This document shows, piece after piece, positions 17,127 to 26,133 of a stretch of DNA of 64,000 bases. The DNA is taken from assembly GCA_949287095.1 (NCBI GenBank), contig CASEFA010000010.1, positions 19,085 to 83,084 of the forward strand. Reading direction: 5' to 3'. The notes under the pieces were generated by a model. The model worked only from the letters and a program-made list of their open reading frames with translations. It searched no databases and had not been told where the DNA came from. A program made the position numbers and the translations under genes. The stretch comes from an uncultured Bacillota bacterium. Lineage in GTDB: Bacteria > Bacillota > Clostridia > Peptostreptococcales > Anaerovoracaceae. Numbering within the stretch: position 1 is the first letter of the stretch; the number at the start of each line of letters is the position of its first letter.

Positions 17127-19358
17127 TTATCTGTCCAGTATGGCATCCCAGATTCTGCCGAAGACGTTTTTATGGCTTTTCATCGGGGATTCCGCAAAGC
17201 GAGGAGTTCTGCGGGATTTTCCGGAAGCCCCGGATCTCAGAAGTCTTCCCCGGCTGTCCTCCGTCTCCCTGCCTTTCGCCTCTTCCGATTCCGCAAGATT
17301 GAGAAGGAACTGCTGGCAGTCAAAGCCCGAAACAGCCGCTTCGGTTCCCGGCGCAGGTCCTGCATCGGACAGAGTCACCGGAGCGTAGCTTCCATTAGGC
17401 AGCATGATGCGGGCTTTGGTGTCATCTGCAAAACATGCGTCTATTACCGTGTGAATCTGCTTTCTCACGGAAGGATCCAGCACGGGACAGGCAACCTCCA
17501 CGCGCCTCTGGGTGTTTCTCGTCATGAAGTCCGCCGAGGAGATATACATCTCTTCATCGTCTCCTTCTCCGAATATGTAGACTCTGGAGTGCTCCAGAAA
17601 TCTTCCGACGACGCTTATAATCCGTATGTTCTCCGTCTTACCCGGTATGCCCGGCAGTATGCAGCAGATTCCCCTTACTATCATGGAGATTTTTACGCCG
17701 GCGCAGGACGCCTGCTTCAGCTTCTCTATGATGTCAATATCCGTAATGGAATTGAGTTTTAAAGTGATTCTGCCGTTTTCACGCTTTGCTATCTCCCTGT
17801 CCATGCAGGCGAGGACCCTGCTCTTCAGTCCCGAAGGAGCCACGAGAAGCTTCTCGTAAGAGCCTTCCAGGTTTCCGATGGCCATGTTCTTGAAGAATTC
17901 GTTGGCGTCGCGGCCTATGGACTGATCGTAGGTCATGAGAGACAGGTCCGTGTACTGAGCGGCGGTTTTCTCGTTGTAGTTACCTGTGCCTATCTGGGTT
18001 ATGTATTTTATTCCGTCGCCTGACCGCCTCGTGATGAGGCAGATTTTGGAGTGGACCTTGAAGTTCTCAAAACCGTATATAACCGTGCATCCGGCGTTCT
18101 CAAGCCGCTCGGACCAGTCGATATTGTTCTGCTCGTCAAAGCGCGCCCGGAGCTCTATGAGAACCGTAACCTCTTTGCCGTTTTCCGCCGCGGCGCAGAG
18201 GTAATCCACCAGCCGGGCTTTTCCGGAAAGGCGGTAGATTGTTATCTTTATCGAAACGCAGGACTCGTCGCATGAGGCCTGCTTTATGAGCTGAAGGAAA
18301 GGTTCCATGCTCTGGAACGGGTACGAAAGAAGTACGTCGCGGTTCATGACATCTTCCGTTATTCTTTCGCCTCCTGCGGCATCGGGATGCTTTCGCGGTG
18401 TGAAGGCAGGATACGTGAGAGCCTGCCTCTTATTTGCGTCCACGTGATCCTGAAGAGAGAACATATAGTCCGCATTTAAAGGGGCCGACGTGACGAATAC
18501 CTGCTCTTCGGAAAGCCCCAGGTGCTCGTAGAGATATTCACGGCCTTCCTTTGAGATTTCCCTCGAAAGGTCGACGCGAACGGGCATGAGGCGAATCCGC
18601 TTTTTCAGAAGCTTTCTCATTCTCTTGCGGAAATCCTCTCCCTCGAACTCGCTGTCCTCGTCGTCCGGGTTGATGTCGCCGTTGCGGGTGATGGTCAGCA
18701 TTACCCGCTCCTCAATTACGCAGCTGCTGAATATGCTTTCCAGGTTGGCGCAGATTATTTCCTCGTGGCTTATATATCTCGTCTCGCTTCCCGGAAGGAA
18801 AAAACACCCTGAAAGGGCTTCCGGCACGGGAACGAGAGCGGCGCCCGTTCTACCGTCATCGTACCTCAGTTTCGCCATCACATAGACCGCATCGTTTTTC
18901 AGATACGGGAAAGGATGATGGGAATCTATGATCTGAGGAGATAAAAGGGGCAGCACGGATGATTTGAAGTACTGGGCGGCGGCCTTTGTTTCAGGCGGCT
19001 CCAGTTCATTCCAGGACAGTCTGTATATACCGTGCATTCTCAGCTCCGTCTCAAGGTCAGAGAGTATACGCTCCCTCTTTTCGTAGAGAGGTCTGACGGC
19101 CTTGTATATGTGTTTAAGCTGTCTGGAAGGGGTCATCCCCGTCTTGTTATCTATGTCTGAATCGCCCATCCGTTTAAGGTCGAACAGGCTTCCCACGCGA
19201 ATCATGAAAAATTCGTTAAGGTTGCTTGTGAATATGGCGACGAACTTCAGCCTCTCCAGCAGAGGTACGGTTTCGTCGGTGGCTTCGTCTAAAACTCTGT
19301 CGTTGAAACGGAGCCACGAAAGTTCGCGGTTCTGGGTGAATACAGGAGACTTACTCAT
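17127..19358 (-). CDS. ppk: Polyphosphate kinase 1
   Basis: 743 residues. It makes polyphosphate from ATP reversibly. Domains in order: N-terminal helical domain (FTQNRELSWLRFNDRVLDEA), head domain, and two PLD-like catalytic domains. The autophosphorylated histidine lies in FKVHSKICLI, and the second conserved motif is SSADFMTRNTQRRVEVACPV. The start is set at the ATG at 19358, with AAGGAGG eight bases upstream inside the end of ppx; an earlier in-frame ATG lies deep in ppx and adds 15 unrelated residues. It overlaps ppx by eight bases. The C-terminal 40 residues are low-complexity, basic and serine-rich. Confidence 0.95.
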   Translation of the reverse strand: MSKSPVFTQNRELSWLRFNDRVLDEATDETVPLLERLKFVAIFTSNLNEFFMIRVGSLFDLKRMGDSDIDNKTGMTPSRQLKHIYKAVRPLYEKRERILSDLETELRMHGIYRLSWNELEPPETKAAAQYFKSSVLPLLSPQIIDSHHPFPYLKNDAVYVMAKLRYDDGRTGAALVPVPEALSGCFFLPGSETRYISHEEIICANLESIFSSCVIEERVMLTITRNGDINPDDEDSEFEGEDFRKRMRKLLKKRIRLMPVRVDLSREISKEGREYLYEHLGLSEEQVFVTSAPLNADYMFSLQDHVDANKRQALTYPAFTPRKHPDAAGGERITEDVMNRDVLLSYPFQSMEPFLQLIKQASCDESCVSIKITIYRLSGKARLVDYLCAAAENGKEVTVLIELRARFDEQNNIDWSERLENAGCTVIYGFENFKVHSKICLITRRSGDGIKYITQIGTGNYNEKTAAQYTDLSLMTYDQSIGRDANEFFKNMAIGNLEGSYEKLLVAPSGLKSRVLACMDREIAKRENGRITLKLNSITDIDIIEKLKQASCAGVKISMIVRGICCILPGIPGKTENIRIISVVGRFLEHSRVYIFGEGDDEEMYISSADFMTRNTQRRVEVACPVLDPSVRKQIHTVIDACFADDTKARIMLPNGSYAPVTLSDAGPAPGTEAAVSGFDCQQFLLNLAESEEAKGRETEDSRGRLLRSGASGKSRRTPRFAESPMKSHKNVFGRIWDAILDR

Positions 19359-20274
19359 GGATTTCAGCCTCCTTTCTGAGAACGTGGTAAATATAGCCGT
19401 CACGGACTCCGCCGGAAGCCGTAAATATCGTGCTCAGATTATACAGTTCAGCCAGACTCTTTATGATGACTGCGCCGGGAATCAGAGTGTGAACCCGGTC
19501 CGGAGCCGTGCGAAGGATGGACCTTATCAGGGCTTCCGGCTTTTCGCAGATTTTGTCCAGAAGTCTGTATATGAAGGAGACGTCGTACTTCAGAGAGTCC
19601 GAATCTCCCGTCATATCGCGGTAAAGAGAAAGCAGGGCGCGGGCGGTTCCTCCCACGAGGCACAGATGCTCCGACCGTGACAGCTTTTCTCCTATGAAGT
19701 TTTCCCTTATCCTGCTTACAGCCTTCTTTTCCATTTTACGAAGGGCCTTGGAGTCGGGGAATATCGTGTTAACGTATTTTCTGTAAAGGTTCAGGGAGCC
19801 TATGGCTATGGAATTTGCCTCCCTGATTTCGCCTTTTTTAAAGTATACCAGCTCCGTGCTTCCTCCGCCTATGTCGGCGAACATTCCTTTGGATATTCCG
19901 GCGCCGCGGATTTCCGGAAGCGCGCCTTCATAGCCGAGGACGGCTTCACCGTATCCTGACAGAACCTGAATGTCGAGACCGGTCTCCTCCTTTACCCTGG
20001 AAAGCACCGCGGACGTGTTCCCTATGTTTCTGAGGGATGCGGTGGCAAAGGGACAAAGGGTGAAATCGGGGAAGGCGGAAGCCGCCCTGTCGAAATCCTT
20101 AAGAATACCGATGAGCTTTTCTATGCCCTTTTCCGTGAGCATTCCGGCTTCGTCGATGTAGTCAGCCAGTCCTGCCGGGTATTTTTTGTTGAAAACAGCC
20201 GACGGCTTCCCGCCGTCAACATGGTACACGACCATTCTGACGGTGTTGGAGCCGATGTCTACTACTCCGTACAT
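19351..20274 (-). CDS. ppx: Exopolyphosphatase / GppA-type phosphatase
   Basis: 307 residues, the short two-domain form of the Ppx/GppA family with the ASKHA fold. The two phosphate loops are evident: GVVDIGSNTVRMVVY at the N-terminus and FADIGGGSTELVYF in the middle. It removes phosphates from polyphosphate ends, or converts pppGpp to ppGpp in some relatives; the two cannot be told apart here, but its overlap with ppk favours polyphosphate turnover. AAAGGAGGAG lies just before the ATG. It is the first gene of the minus-strand run ppx-ppk-HD-permease. Confidence 0.92.
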   Translation of the reverse strand: MYGVVDIGSNTVRMVVYHVDGGKPSAVFNKKYPAGLADYIDEAGMLTEKGIEKLIGILKDFDRAASAFPDFTLCPFATASLRNIGNTSAVLSRVKEETGLDIQVLSGYGEAVLGYEGALPEIRGAGISKGMFADIGGGSTELVYFKKGEIREANSIAIGSLNLYRKYVNTIFPDSKALRKMEKKAVSRIRENFIGEKLSRSEHLCLVGGTARALLSLYRDMTGDSDSLKYDVSFIYRLLDKICEKPEALIRSILRTAPDRVHTLIPGAVIIKSLAELYNLSTIFTASGGVRDGYIYHVLRKEAEIHE

Positions 20275-20398
20275 ATTCTCCTCCTTTTACTTTCGGCCGA
20301 AGCCGATTTTTAACACACACTTTAAAAACACACACTTTTTTATAAAAGCGGCTGAAGAATCACGTGAGTCTGCAGCCGCAGCATAACACTTTCGGTAT

Positions 20399-21316
20399 TT
20401 AGCCTTTCAGCCTTTCCGATTTTGACGGAAGCTGGGCGATTATAACGGCTATGAAGATGATCACGCAGCCTATAACCTCGAAAATCGTGAGCTCCTCACC
20501 GGCAAATACGATTCCGGTAAGTACGGCGAACACAGACTCCAGGCTGAGAATCAGAGTTGCCGAAGTAGGTTCAGCATGCTTCTGTCCGATTATCTGAAGG
20601 GTGTATCCGACTCCGGAGGAGAGAACGCCCGCATAGAGTATAGGTCCCCAGCAGTCTAAAATCTCGCCGATGTCAGGACTTTCGAATATGAACATAAGTA
20701 TGCAGCATCCTACGCCTGCAGTGAGGAACTGTATGCATGAAAGCTTGACGCCGTCACATTTTGGCGAGAAGTGATCTATTATCAGGATGTGACATGAGAA
20801 AGCCACTGCGCAGAGAAGAACGAACAGGTCTCCCGTCGTAATGGAAAATCCCGAGCCCTTGCCCGCCATGGTGAGGAAGTAGAAGCCTACGGCACCCATG
20901 AGAACGCAGAGCCAGATAATCGGCCTTACCCTCTTTCCAAGGAACAGGCCCAGTACAGGAACTATCACGATATAGAGGGTGGTGATGAATCCCGCTTTCC
21001 CCGCGTCGGTATCGAAGTAAAGTCCGAACTGCTGAAGTGAAGATGCAACTCCGAGGGCTATACCGCAGGCTATGCCGCCTTTTATGAGAGTCTTGCGCTC
21101 GGATTTCTTTCTGGTGTATTCGGCAGGATCGCTTCTGTCGCCGCCTCTCGAAAAAATCAGGATGACAGGAACCAGGGCGAGAGCTCCCACCAGGTTTCTT
21201 ATACCGTTATAGGTGAACGGCTCAAGTGTCGCTCCGGCCTTCTGCGCTACAAAAGCGGAACCCCATATCATGGCGGTCAGAAGAAGCAGAAGATCGCTTT
21301 GCAGTTTCTTACTCAT
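20399..21316 (-). CDS. EamA/DMT-family transporter
   Basis: 305 residues and ten membrane helices, built from two EamA repeats, each with a conserved WGSAFVAQK-like or LSSGVGYTLQ-like segment. The ATG at 21316 (MSKKLQSDL) is preferred because GGAG stands nine bases upstream; the open frame extends back to 21490, but that stretch overlaps the divergent cobT start and is not family-like. These drug/metabolite permeases export amino acids, cofactors or other small molecules. It is divergent from the cobalamin operon, with about 160 bases between starts; whether it moves a corrinoid-related compound is unknown. Confidence 0.85.
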   Translation of the reverse strand: MSKKLQSDLLLLLTAMIWGSAFVAQKAGATLEPFTYNGIRNLVGALALVPVILIFSRGGDRSDPAEYTRKKSERKTLIKGGIACGIALGVASSLQQFGLYFDTDAGKAGFITTLYIVIVPVLGLFLGKRVRPIIWLCVLMGAVGFYFLTMAGKGSGFSITTGDLFVLLCAVAFSCHILIIDHFSPKCDGVKLSCIQFLTAGVGCCILMFIFESPDIGEILDCWGPILYAGVLSSGVGYTLQIIGQKHAEPTSATLILSLESVFAVLTGIVFAGEELTIFEVIGCVIIFIAVIIAQLPSKSERLKG

Positions 21317-21476
21317 AATTTCAACTCCATTTTCCATAAATATTCCCGACGACAAAGTCGCCACGAATATATTATATAGGTGCAAGTCAGAAATGGCAAA
21401 TAATTGGTTTATTTTTTTGAAAAAAAATGCGATAATATAGAAGTGTGTATTCATCGATGACAGCGAAAGGACAGAC

Positions 21477-22625
21477 ATGGAAAATATCAATAGAGAACGG
21501 GAAAAAAGATTTTACGATGCCCTCGCAAAAGTGGGCAGGGCCGATGAAGGTGCGATGAAAGCGGCAAAGGAACGTCAGGACTATCTGGCAAAACCGCCGG
21601 GAAGCCTGGGAGGCCTCGAGGATATATCGGTCAAAATCGCCGGAATCACGGGAAAGCCTTACGGAAACGACGTGAGGAAGCAGGCCATAGCCATAATGAG
21701 CGCGGATAACGGCGTAGTGGAGGAAGGCGTTGCCTCTGCACCTCAGTCCGTAACGCTGATGCAGACCATAAACTTCACCAGGAGGATTACCGGCGTAAGT
21801 TCCATGGCGAAATACTTCGGAATAGATCTTCTCGTAACCGACGTGGGAGTTGCCATGGAAATCCCGGAGGAACTTTACACCGACTCAATGCTTACTGAGG
21901 ACGGAAAGATAACCCGGCTCATAGTAAACAGGAGAATAGCAGACGGTACGGCCAATCTTGCGAAAGGCCCTGCAATGACGAGAGAGCAGGCGCTTACGGC
22001 TCTCAACGTGGGCCTTGACGCCGCAGAAGCCTTTAAGAAGGCGGGAGTTCAGCTCATGGGCATAGGCGAGATGGGTATAGGAAACACCACCACTTCCACG
22101 GCTTTAATCTGTGCACTTACGGGAAAATCCCCGAGAGAGCTTACGGGAAGAGGAGGCGGACTTAACGACGAAGGCCTCACTAAGAAGATAAAGGTCATAG
22201 AGGATGCGGTAAACGGATTCTGCATGGCCGATCCACTGGAAAAGCTTTCGTGCATAGGAGGCTTTGACATATGCGCCATGACAGGCGCGTTCATAGGCGC
22301 GGCAATTCACAGAATACCCGTCGTAGTGGACGGACTGATTTCCGCGGCCGCAGCATGTATGGCGAAGGAGTTTGCGCCGACCGTTACCGACTTTATGTTC
22401 GCATCTCATAAGTCATACGAGCCCGGCTATTCCATAGCCGTTGAAAGACTGGGCCTTACTCCGGTGTTCACACTGGGAATGAGGCTGGGCGAGGGAAGCG
22501 GATGCCCGATAATGTTTAAGACCATCGAGGCCGCCTGCGCTTCCATGGATCTGATGAAGACACTGGAGGAGGCGTCTATCGAGGCCGACTACCTTGAAGA
22601 AATAAGAAGGGACAATCTTTTCTGA
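21477..22625 (+). CDS. cobT: Nicotinate-nucleotide:dimethylbenzimidazole phosphoribosyltransferase
   Basis: 382 residues including a roughly 25-residue N-terminal extension. It makes alpha-ribazole phosphate from the lower-ligand base and NaMN. Seen: the family's KPPGSLGGLEDI near residue 39, IMSADNGVVEEGV, and the glycine-rich GIGEMGIGNTTTS with TGRGGGLND. The start ATG at 21477 has GAAAGGACAG upstream. It is the first gene of a cob cluster for assembling the nucleotide loop of cobalamin (cobT-cobU-cobS-cobU-like-cobC-like), and its stop overlaps cobU by one base. No cobalamin riboswitch can be fitted in the approximately 160-base divergent leader. Confidence 0.95.
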   Translation: MENINREREKRFYDALAKVGRADEGAMKAAKERQDYLAKPPGSLGGLEDISVKIAGITGKPYGNDVRKQAIAIMSADNGVVEEGVASAPQSVTLMQTINFTRRITGVSSMAKYFGIDLLVTDVGVAMEIPEELYTDSMLTEDGKITRLIVNRRIADGTANLAKGPAMTREQALTALNVGLDAAEAFKKAGVQLMGIGEMGIGNTTTSTALICALTGKSPRELTGRGGGLNDEGLTKKIKVIEDAVNGFCMADPLEKLSCIGGFDICAMTGAFIGAAIHRIPVVVDGLISAAAACMAKEFAPTVTDFMFASHKSYEPGYSIAVERLGLTPVFTLGMRLGEGSGCPIMFKTIEAACASMDLMKTLEEASIEADYLEEIRRDNLF

Positions 22626-23164
22626 TGAACGTGTTCATAAGCGGCGGTGCCAAAAACGGCAAGTCCATGTTCGCCCAGAGGGCGGCAAAAGAGATGGCGG
22701 AAGAGAAGGGAGCGCCGCTGTATTACGTTGCGACCATGATTCCCCATGACGAAGAGGATGAGGCGCGCATAGCGAGGCATATAAGAGAGCGGGAAGGCTG
22801 GGGCTTTACCACGGTGGAAGCGGGAAGAGACATTTGCGGCGTCCTTGATGAGGCGGACCCGGGCGGCGTGTTTCTTTTAGACAGCGTGACGGCGCTCCTT
22901 GCCAACGAGATGTTCTCAGAGGACGGATACGACCCCGACGCCGGAGAAAAGGCGGCGGAGGAGCTTGCGGAATTTGCCCGCCGGACGGGAAACACCGTAT
23001 TCGTATCCGATTACATATATTCCGATGCGGCAAGGTACGACGAGATGACGGAAAACTACAGGCGCGCCCTTGCTGCGGCCGACAGAAGGCTGGCACAGAT
23101 ATGCGACAGGGTCGCAGAGGTCAGCTGCGGAACGGTCATATTCCACAAAGGAGATGCAATTTGA
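22625..23164 (+). CDS. cobU: Adenosylcobinamide kinase / adenosylcobinamide-phosphate guanylyltransferase
   Basis: 179 residues, normal length. The P-loop GGAKNGKS occupies residues 7-14, and the guanylylated histidine is in RHIREREGW. It phosphorylates adenosylcobinamide and then transfers GMP. Translation is coupled to cobT through a one-base TGATG overlap and to cobS through a four-base overlap. A second, much shorter CobU-like gene follows cobS, so this one is the complete enzyme of the two. Confidence 0.92.
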   Translation: MNVFISGGAKNGKSMFAQRAAKEMAEEKGAPLYYVATMIPHDEEDEARIARHIREREGWGFTTVEAGRDICGVLDEADPGGVFLLDSVTALLANEMFSEDGYDPDAGEKAAEELAEFARRTGNTVFVSDYIYSDAARYDEMTENYRRALAAADRRLAQICDRVAEVSCGTVIFHKGDAI

Positions 23165-24015
23165 AGTACATAACGGCTTTTTTCATGGCCTGGGGAAATT
23201 TCCTGGCCATTCCATGTCCCCGGAAAATATGGAACGGGGAATATAAAAACCTGATGCTGGCCATGCTTCCTTCGGTGGGGCTGGTTCACGGAGCCATCGT
23301 CGCCCTTCTGTTCGGAATCATGGTCATAACGGTATTTCCGGTGTATGTTACCGGTTTTATCGTGACCCTTGCGGTGTTCGGACTGTGCGGATTCATACAC
23401 CTTGACGGGTTCATGGACTGCTGCGACGCGATTCTTTCAAGGCGGCCCCTGGAGGAAAGACAGCGCATACTGAAAGACCCGAATACGGGAGCTTTTGCGG
23501 TAGTGTCCGTAATCTTTCTCATCCTGTGCTGGTTTGCCTGCGCCGTTGACCTTACGGAGGCCGTCCTTCTCAGCGCCATGAAGGAGATACTGTCGGGAGG
23601 CGGAAGTCTGTTCGGTGTAAGTCCGGGAGAATCCGCAGCGGCGGCGCTCCTGCTCATACCCGTATTTTCGAGGGGTATGGGCGGACTTTTCGTGCTGACC
23701 TACGACCCGATTGGACACAGCCAGTACGTGGAGGATGCGGCAAGAGACGACAGAGGAAGCTGCAGAACGGTAATCGCCATACAGCTTTCCCTTTATACGG
23801 CCATAATCGCCATAATATGGCTCTTTACCTGCGGAGGCGTTCCGCTGACCGCTCTCGGGGCCGCAGTGATGACTGCCCTCGGGGCATACGCAGGATGCGC
23901 ATGGGCCAGAAAGCAGCTGGGAGGAATGAGCGGCGACATTGCAGGATACAGCATCTGCATGGGAGAGGCCGCAGGACTGCTTTCGTTTATCGCGATGATT
24001 CACCTCGTATTTTAG
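23161..24015 (+). CDS. cobS: Adenosylcobinamide-GDP ribazoletransferase (cobalamin synthase)
   Basis: 284 residues, integral membrane, with about seven segments. The aspartate-rich motif FIHLDGFMDCCDAILS binds the metal needed to join GDP-cobinamide to alpha-ribazole phosphate at the inner membrane. The start is a TTG at 23161: AAAGGAG lies seven bases upstream, translation begins MKYITAFFMAWGNFLAIP as in other CobS proteins, and no in-frame ATG is suitably placed. It overlaps the end of cobU by four bases. Confidence 0.92.
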   Translation: MKYITAFFMAWGNFLAIPCPRKIWNGEYKNLMLAMLPSVGLVHGAIVALLFGIMVITVFPVYVTGFIVTLAVFGLCGFIHLDGFMDCCDAILSRRPLEERQRILKDPNTGAFAVVSVIFLILCWFACAVDLTEAVLLSAMKEILSGGGSLFGVSPGESAAAALLLIPVFSRGMGGLFVLTYDPIGHSQYVEDAARDDRGSCRTVIAIQLSLYTAIIAIIWLFTCGGVPLTALGAAVMTALGAYAGCAWARKQLGGMSGDIAGYSICMGEAAGLLSFIAMIHLVF

Positions 24016-24023
24016 GAGAAGAT

Positions 24024-24401
24024 ATGATTCTGATTTTCGGAGGAGCGTACCAAGGGAAGAAGGAGTACGCCGTCAAAAACTACAGCATAGAAAGCGAAGA
24101 CATTCTGATTTTGTCAGAAGAGGATAAGACGCTTCCGGATGCCCGGGCATACGGGAATTTTCACGAGTTCACTTACGGCTTTGCGAAGCGGGGGGAGTCG
24201 GCGGACGAGTACCTCAGGGAGAACATGGAATCCCTGAAGGACAAAATCATCATTTCGGACGACATTTCATCGGGGATAGTTCCCGTAGACACCACCCTGA
24301 GAGCATGGAGAGAGATGCACGGAAGATGCCTGAACATGCTGGCGGCGGAAGCCGACGAAGTGGTTAGAGTGTTTTGCGGCATAGGGAGCAGGATAAAGTG
24401 A
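24024..24401 (+). CDS. Shortened CobU-like protein
   Basis: 125 residues from the ATG at 24024 (TTAGGAG six bases upstream). The N-terminus has a CobU-style P-loop, FGGAYQGKKEYA, and the C-terminus the CobU motif DDISSGIVPVDTTLRAWRE followed by ADEVVRVFCGIGSRIK. The central part with the guanylylated histidine, found in the full-length cobU upstream, is missing. It could be a kinase-only enzyme, a regulatory subunit, or a decaying duplicate; intact ends, a good ribosome binding site and tight coupling (one-base overlap with the next gene) favour a functional protein. Similar short forms are known to me in Clostridial cob clusters without an assigned role. Confidence 0.7.
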   Translation: MILIFGGAYQGKKEYAVKNYSIESEDILILSEEDKTLPDARAYGNFHEFTYGFAKRGESADEYLRENMESLKDKIIISDDISSGIVPVDTTLRAWREMHGRCLNMLAAEADEVVRVFCGIGSRIK

Positions 24402-26131
24402 TGACTTCGAAGATATATTTTATAAGGCACGGGATAACTGAAGGAAATATAAAGAAGTGGTTCTACGGCTCCACGGATATTCCTCTGACGGAAGGAGGAA
24501 GGCGGGAGCTTGAGATAATAAGAAAAAACGGGATTTACCGGCTTCCGGAGGGCGGAGAGACAGGCTTTGTGACCTCGGGGCTTAAGCGGACGGAGGAGAC
24601 TCTGGATATTCTCTTCGGAAAGCGGGAGAGAAAGGTCCTCGAAAACCTGAGAGAGATGGAGTTCGGTGAATACGAGTGCAAAAGCTTCGCCGAGCTTTCG
24701 GGAGACCCGGTTTTCGACAGATGGTGCATGGATGAGACCGGTGATACGGCTCTTGCGGGAGGCGAGTCGAGAAATCACTTCAGACGGAGAGTGAGAGAAG
24801 GAGTCAGAGAACTCATAGGACTTCACAGACTCAGGGAGCTTTCCGTAAGGCATAACGGAAAGGACGCGGTCACCGTGGCGGTATGTCACGGAGGCGTCAT
24901 ATCAGCGGCAATGGAAATGCTTTTCCCTGAAGCCCGGGACAATATGTGGCAGTGGATGCCGGAGCCGGGCGCGGGATTTGCGGTATATTTTAAAGACGGA
25001 GGTGCAGTGATGTACGAAGAAGTGAGCGGAATTAAAAAGCTGGGTTTTGGAATGATGAGACTTCCCATGAAGGACGGGGAAATCGACATGGAGCAGACTA
25101 TGGAAATGGTCGATATGTTCCTGGAGCACGGATATACGTATTTTGATACGGCCTACAGTTACCTTGACGGAAAGTCCGAAACAGCCGTCAGGAAAACCCT
25201 GGTGGAGAGACACCCGAGAGAAAGTTTCAAGCTTGCAACGAAGCTTCCGGCGTGGCTTGCGGCCGATGAGGCCTCCGCGAAGAAGATGTTCGACGAGTCT
25301 CTGGAAAAGACGGGAGCCGGATATTTCGACTACTATCTCCTTCACAATCTCGGAGACAAGAGGACGGAAAGCTTCGACAAATACGGAATATGGGACTACC
25401 TGGCCGAAAAGAAAAAGCAGGGTCTCATAAAGAATCTGGGATTTTCCATGCACGACACGGCAGAGGCTCTGGACAAAGTGCTCACCGACCATCCCGAGGT
25501 GGATTTCGTGCAGCTTCAGATAAACTACGCGGACTGGGATAATCCGTCCGTTCAGTCGAGACTCTGCTACGAGACGGCGAGACGTCACGGCAAGAAGGTA
25601 GTGATTATGGAGCCTGTCAAAGGCGGCTCACTTGCAAATATGCCTGAGGCCGTTTCCGGTATTTTCAGGGAGGCGGATCCGAAGGCGAGCGCGGCTTCCT
25701 GGGCAGTAAAATTTGCGGCGTCCCTTGACGGAGTGATTACGGTCCTCTCCGGAATGAGCGACCTGGATCAGATGAGAGACAACCTTGCCACCATGGACGG
25801 ATTTACGGGCAGGCTTACGGACGAAGAGGAAAAGGTTATAGCAAAGGCCGTGGAGGCCATAAACGCCATGCCTAAGATTCCTTGCACCGAATGCGAATAC
25901 TGCAAGAAGGGCTGCCCGAAGGAGATAAATATACCGGATATATTCGGCGCGATGAACAAGTACCTGGTATTCGACCACCTTCAGGGCGCTAAGGACAGCT
26001 ACGGCTTTGCCACGAAGAACGGCGGAAAGGCAACGGACTGCATACAGTGCGGCCAGTGCGAATCCGTATGTCCGCAGCACATCAGGATAACAGACGAGCT
26101 GAAAAAGTGCGCGGAGATTCTGGAGGGATAG
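24401..26131 (+). CDS. Fusion: alpha-ribazole-phosphatase-like (CobC) domain + 4Fe-4S aldo/keto reductase
   Basis: 576 residues in one open frame. Residues 1-203 are a histidine phosphatase with the phosphate-accepting RHG (YFIRHGITEG, residues 9-11) and the second catalytic histidine in VAVCHGGVIS, like CobC, which removes phosphate from alpha-ribazole phosphate. From about residue 204 an aldo/keto reductase follows: LGFGMMRLP, catalytic Asp/Tyr in FDTAYSYLDG, Lys in LATKLP, His in YYLLHNLGD, and two C-terminal [4Fe-4S] motifs, CTECEYCKKGC and CIQCGQCESVC. An internal ATG at 25010 has GGAGGT six bases upstream, so a separate reductase could also be made. It overlaps the CobU-like gene by one base. 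Confidence 0.85.
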   Translation: MTSKIYFIRHGITEGNIKKWFYGSTDIPLTEGGRRELEIIRKNGIYRLPEGGETGFVTSGLKRTEETLDILFGKRERKVLENLREMEFGEYECKSFAELSGDPVFDRWCMDETGDTALAGGESRNHFRRRVREGVRELIGLHRLRELSVRHNGKDAVTVAVCHGGVISAAMEMLFPEARDNMWQWMPEPGAGFAVYFKDGGAVMYEEVSGIKKLGFGMMRLPMKDGEIDMEQTMEMVDMFLEHGYTYFDTAYSYLDGKSETAVRKTLVERHPRESFKLATKLPAWLAADEASAKKMFDESLEKTGAGYFDYYLLHNLGDKRTESFDKYGIWDYLAEKKKQGLIKNLGFSMHDTAEALDKVLTDHPEVDFVQLQINYADWDNPSVQSRLCYETARRHGKKVVIMEPVKGGSLANMPEAVSGIFREADPKASAASWAVKFAASLDGVITVLSGMSDLDQMRDNLATMDGFTGRLTDEEEKVIAKAVEAINAMPKIPCTECEYCKKGCPKEINIPDIFGAMNKYLVFDHLQGAKDSYGFATKNGGKATDCIQCGQCESVCPQHIRITDELKKCAEILEG

Positions 26132-26133
26132 CC

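Noticed and set aside
21317..21476. Cobalamin riboswitch upstream of cobT
   Set aside because: The gap is about 160 bases, AT-rich and shared with a divergent gene; no B12-box-like or multi-stem structure was seen.
24980..25030. Frameshift or missed stop between the phosphatase and the aldo/keto reductase
   Set aside because: The frame is continuous and both domains are complete; the sequence gives no sign of an error, so it is reported as a fusion, with an internal start as an option.
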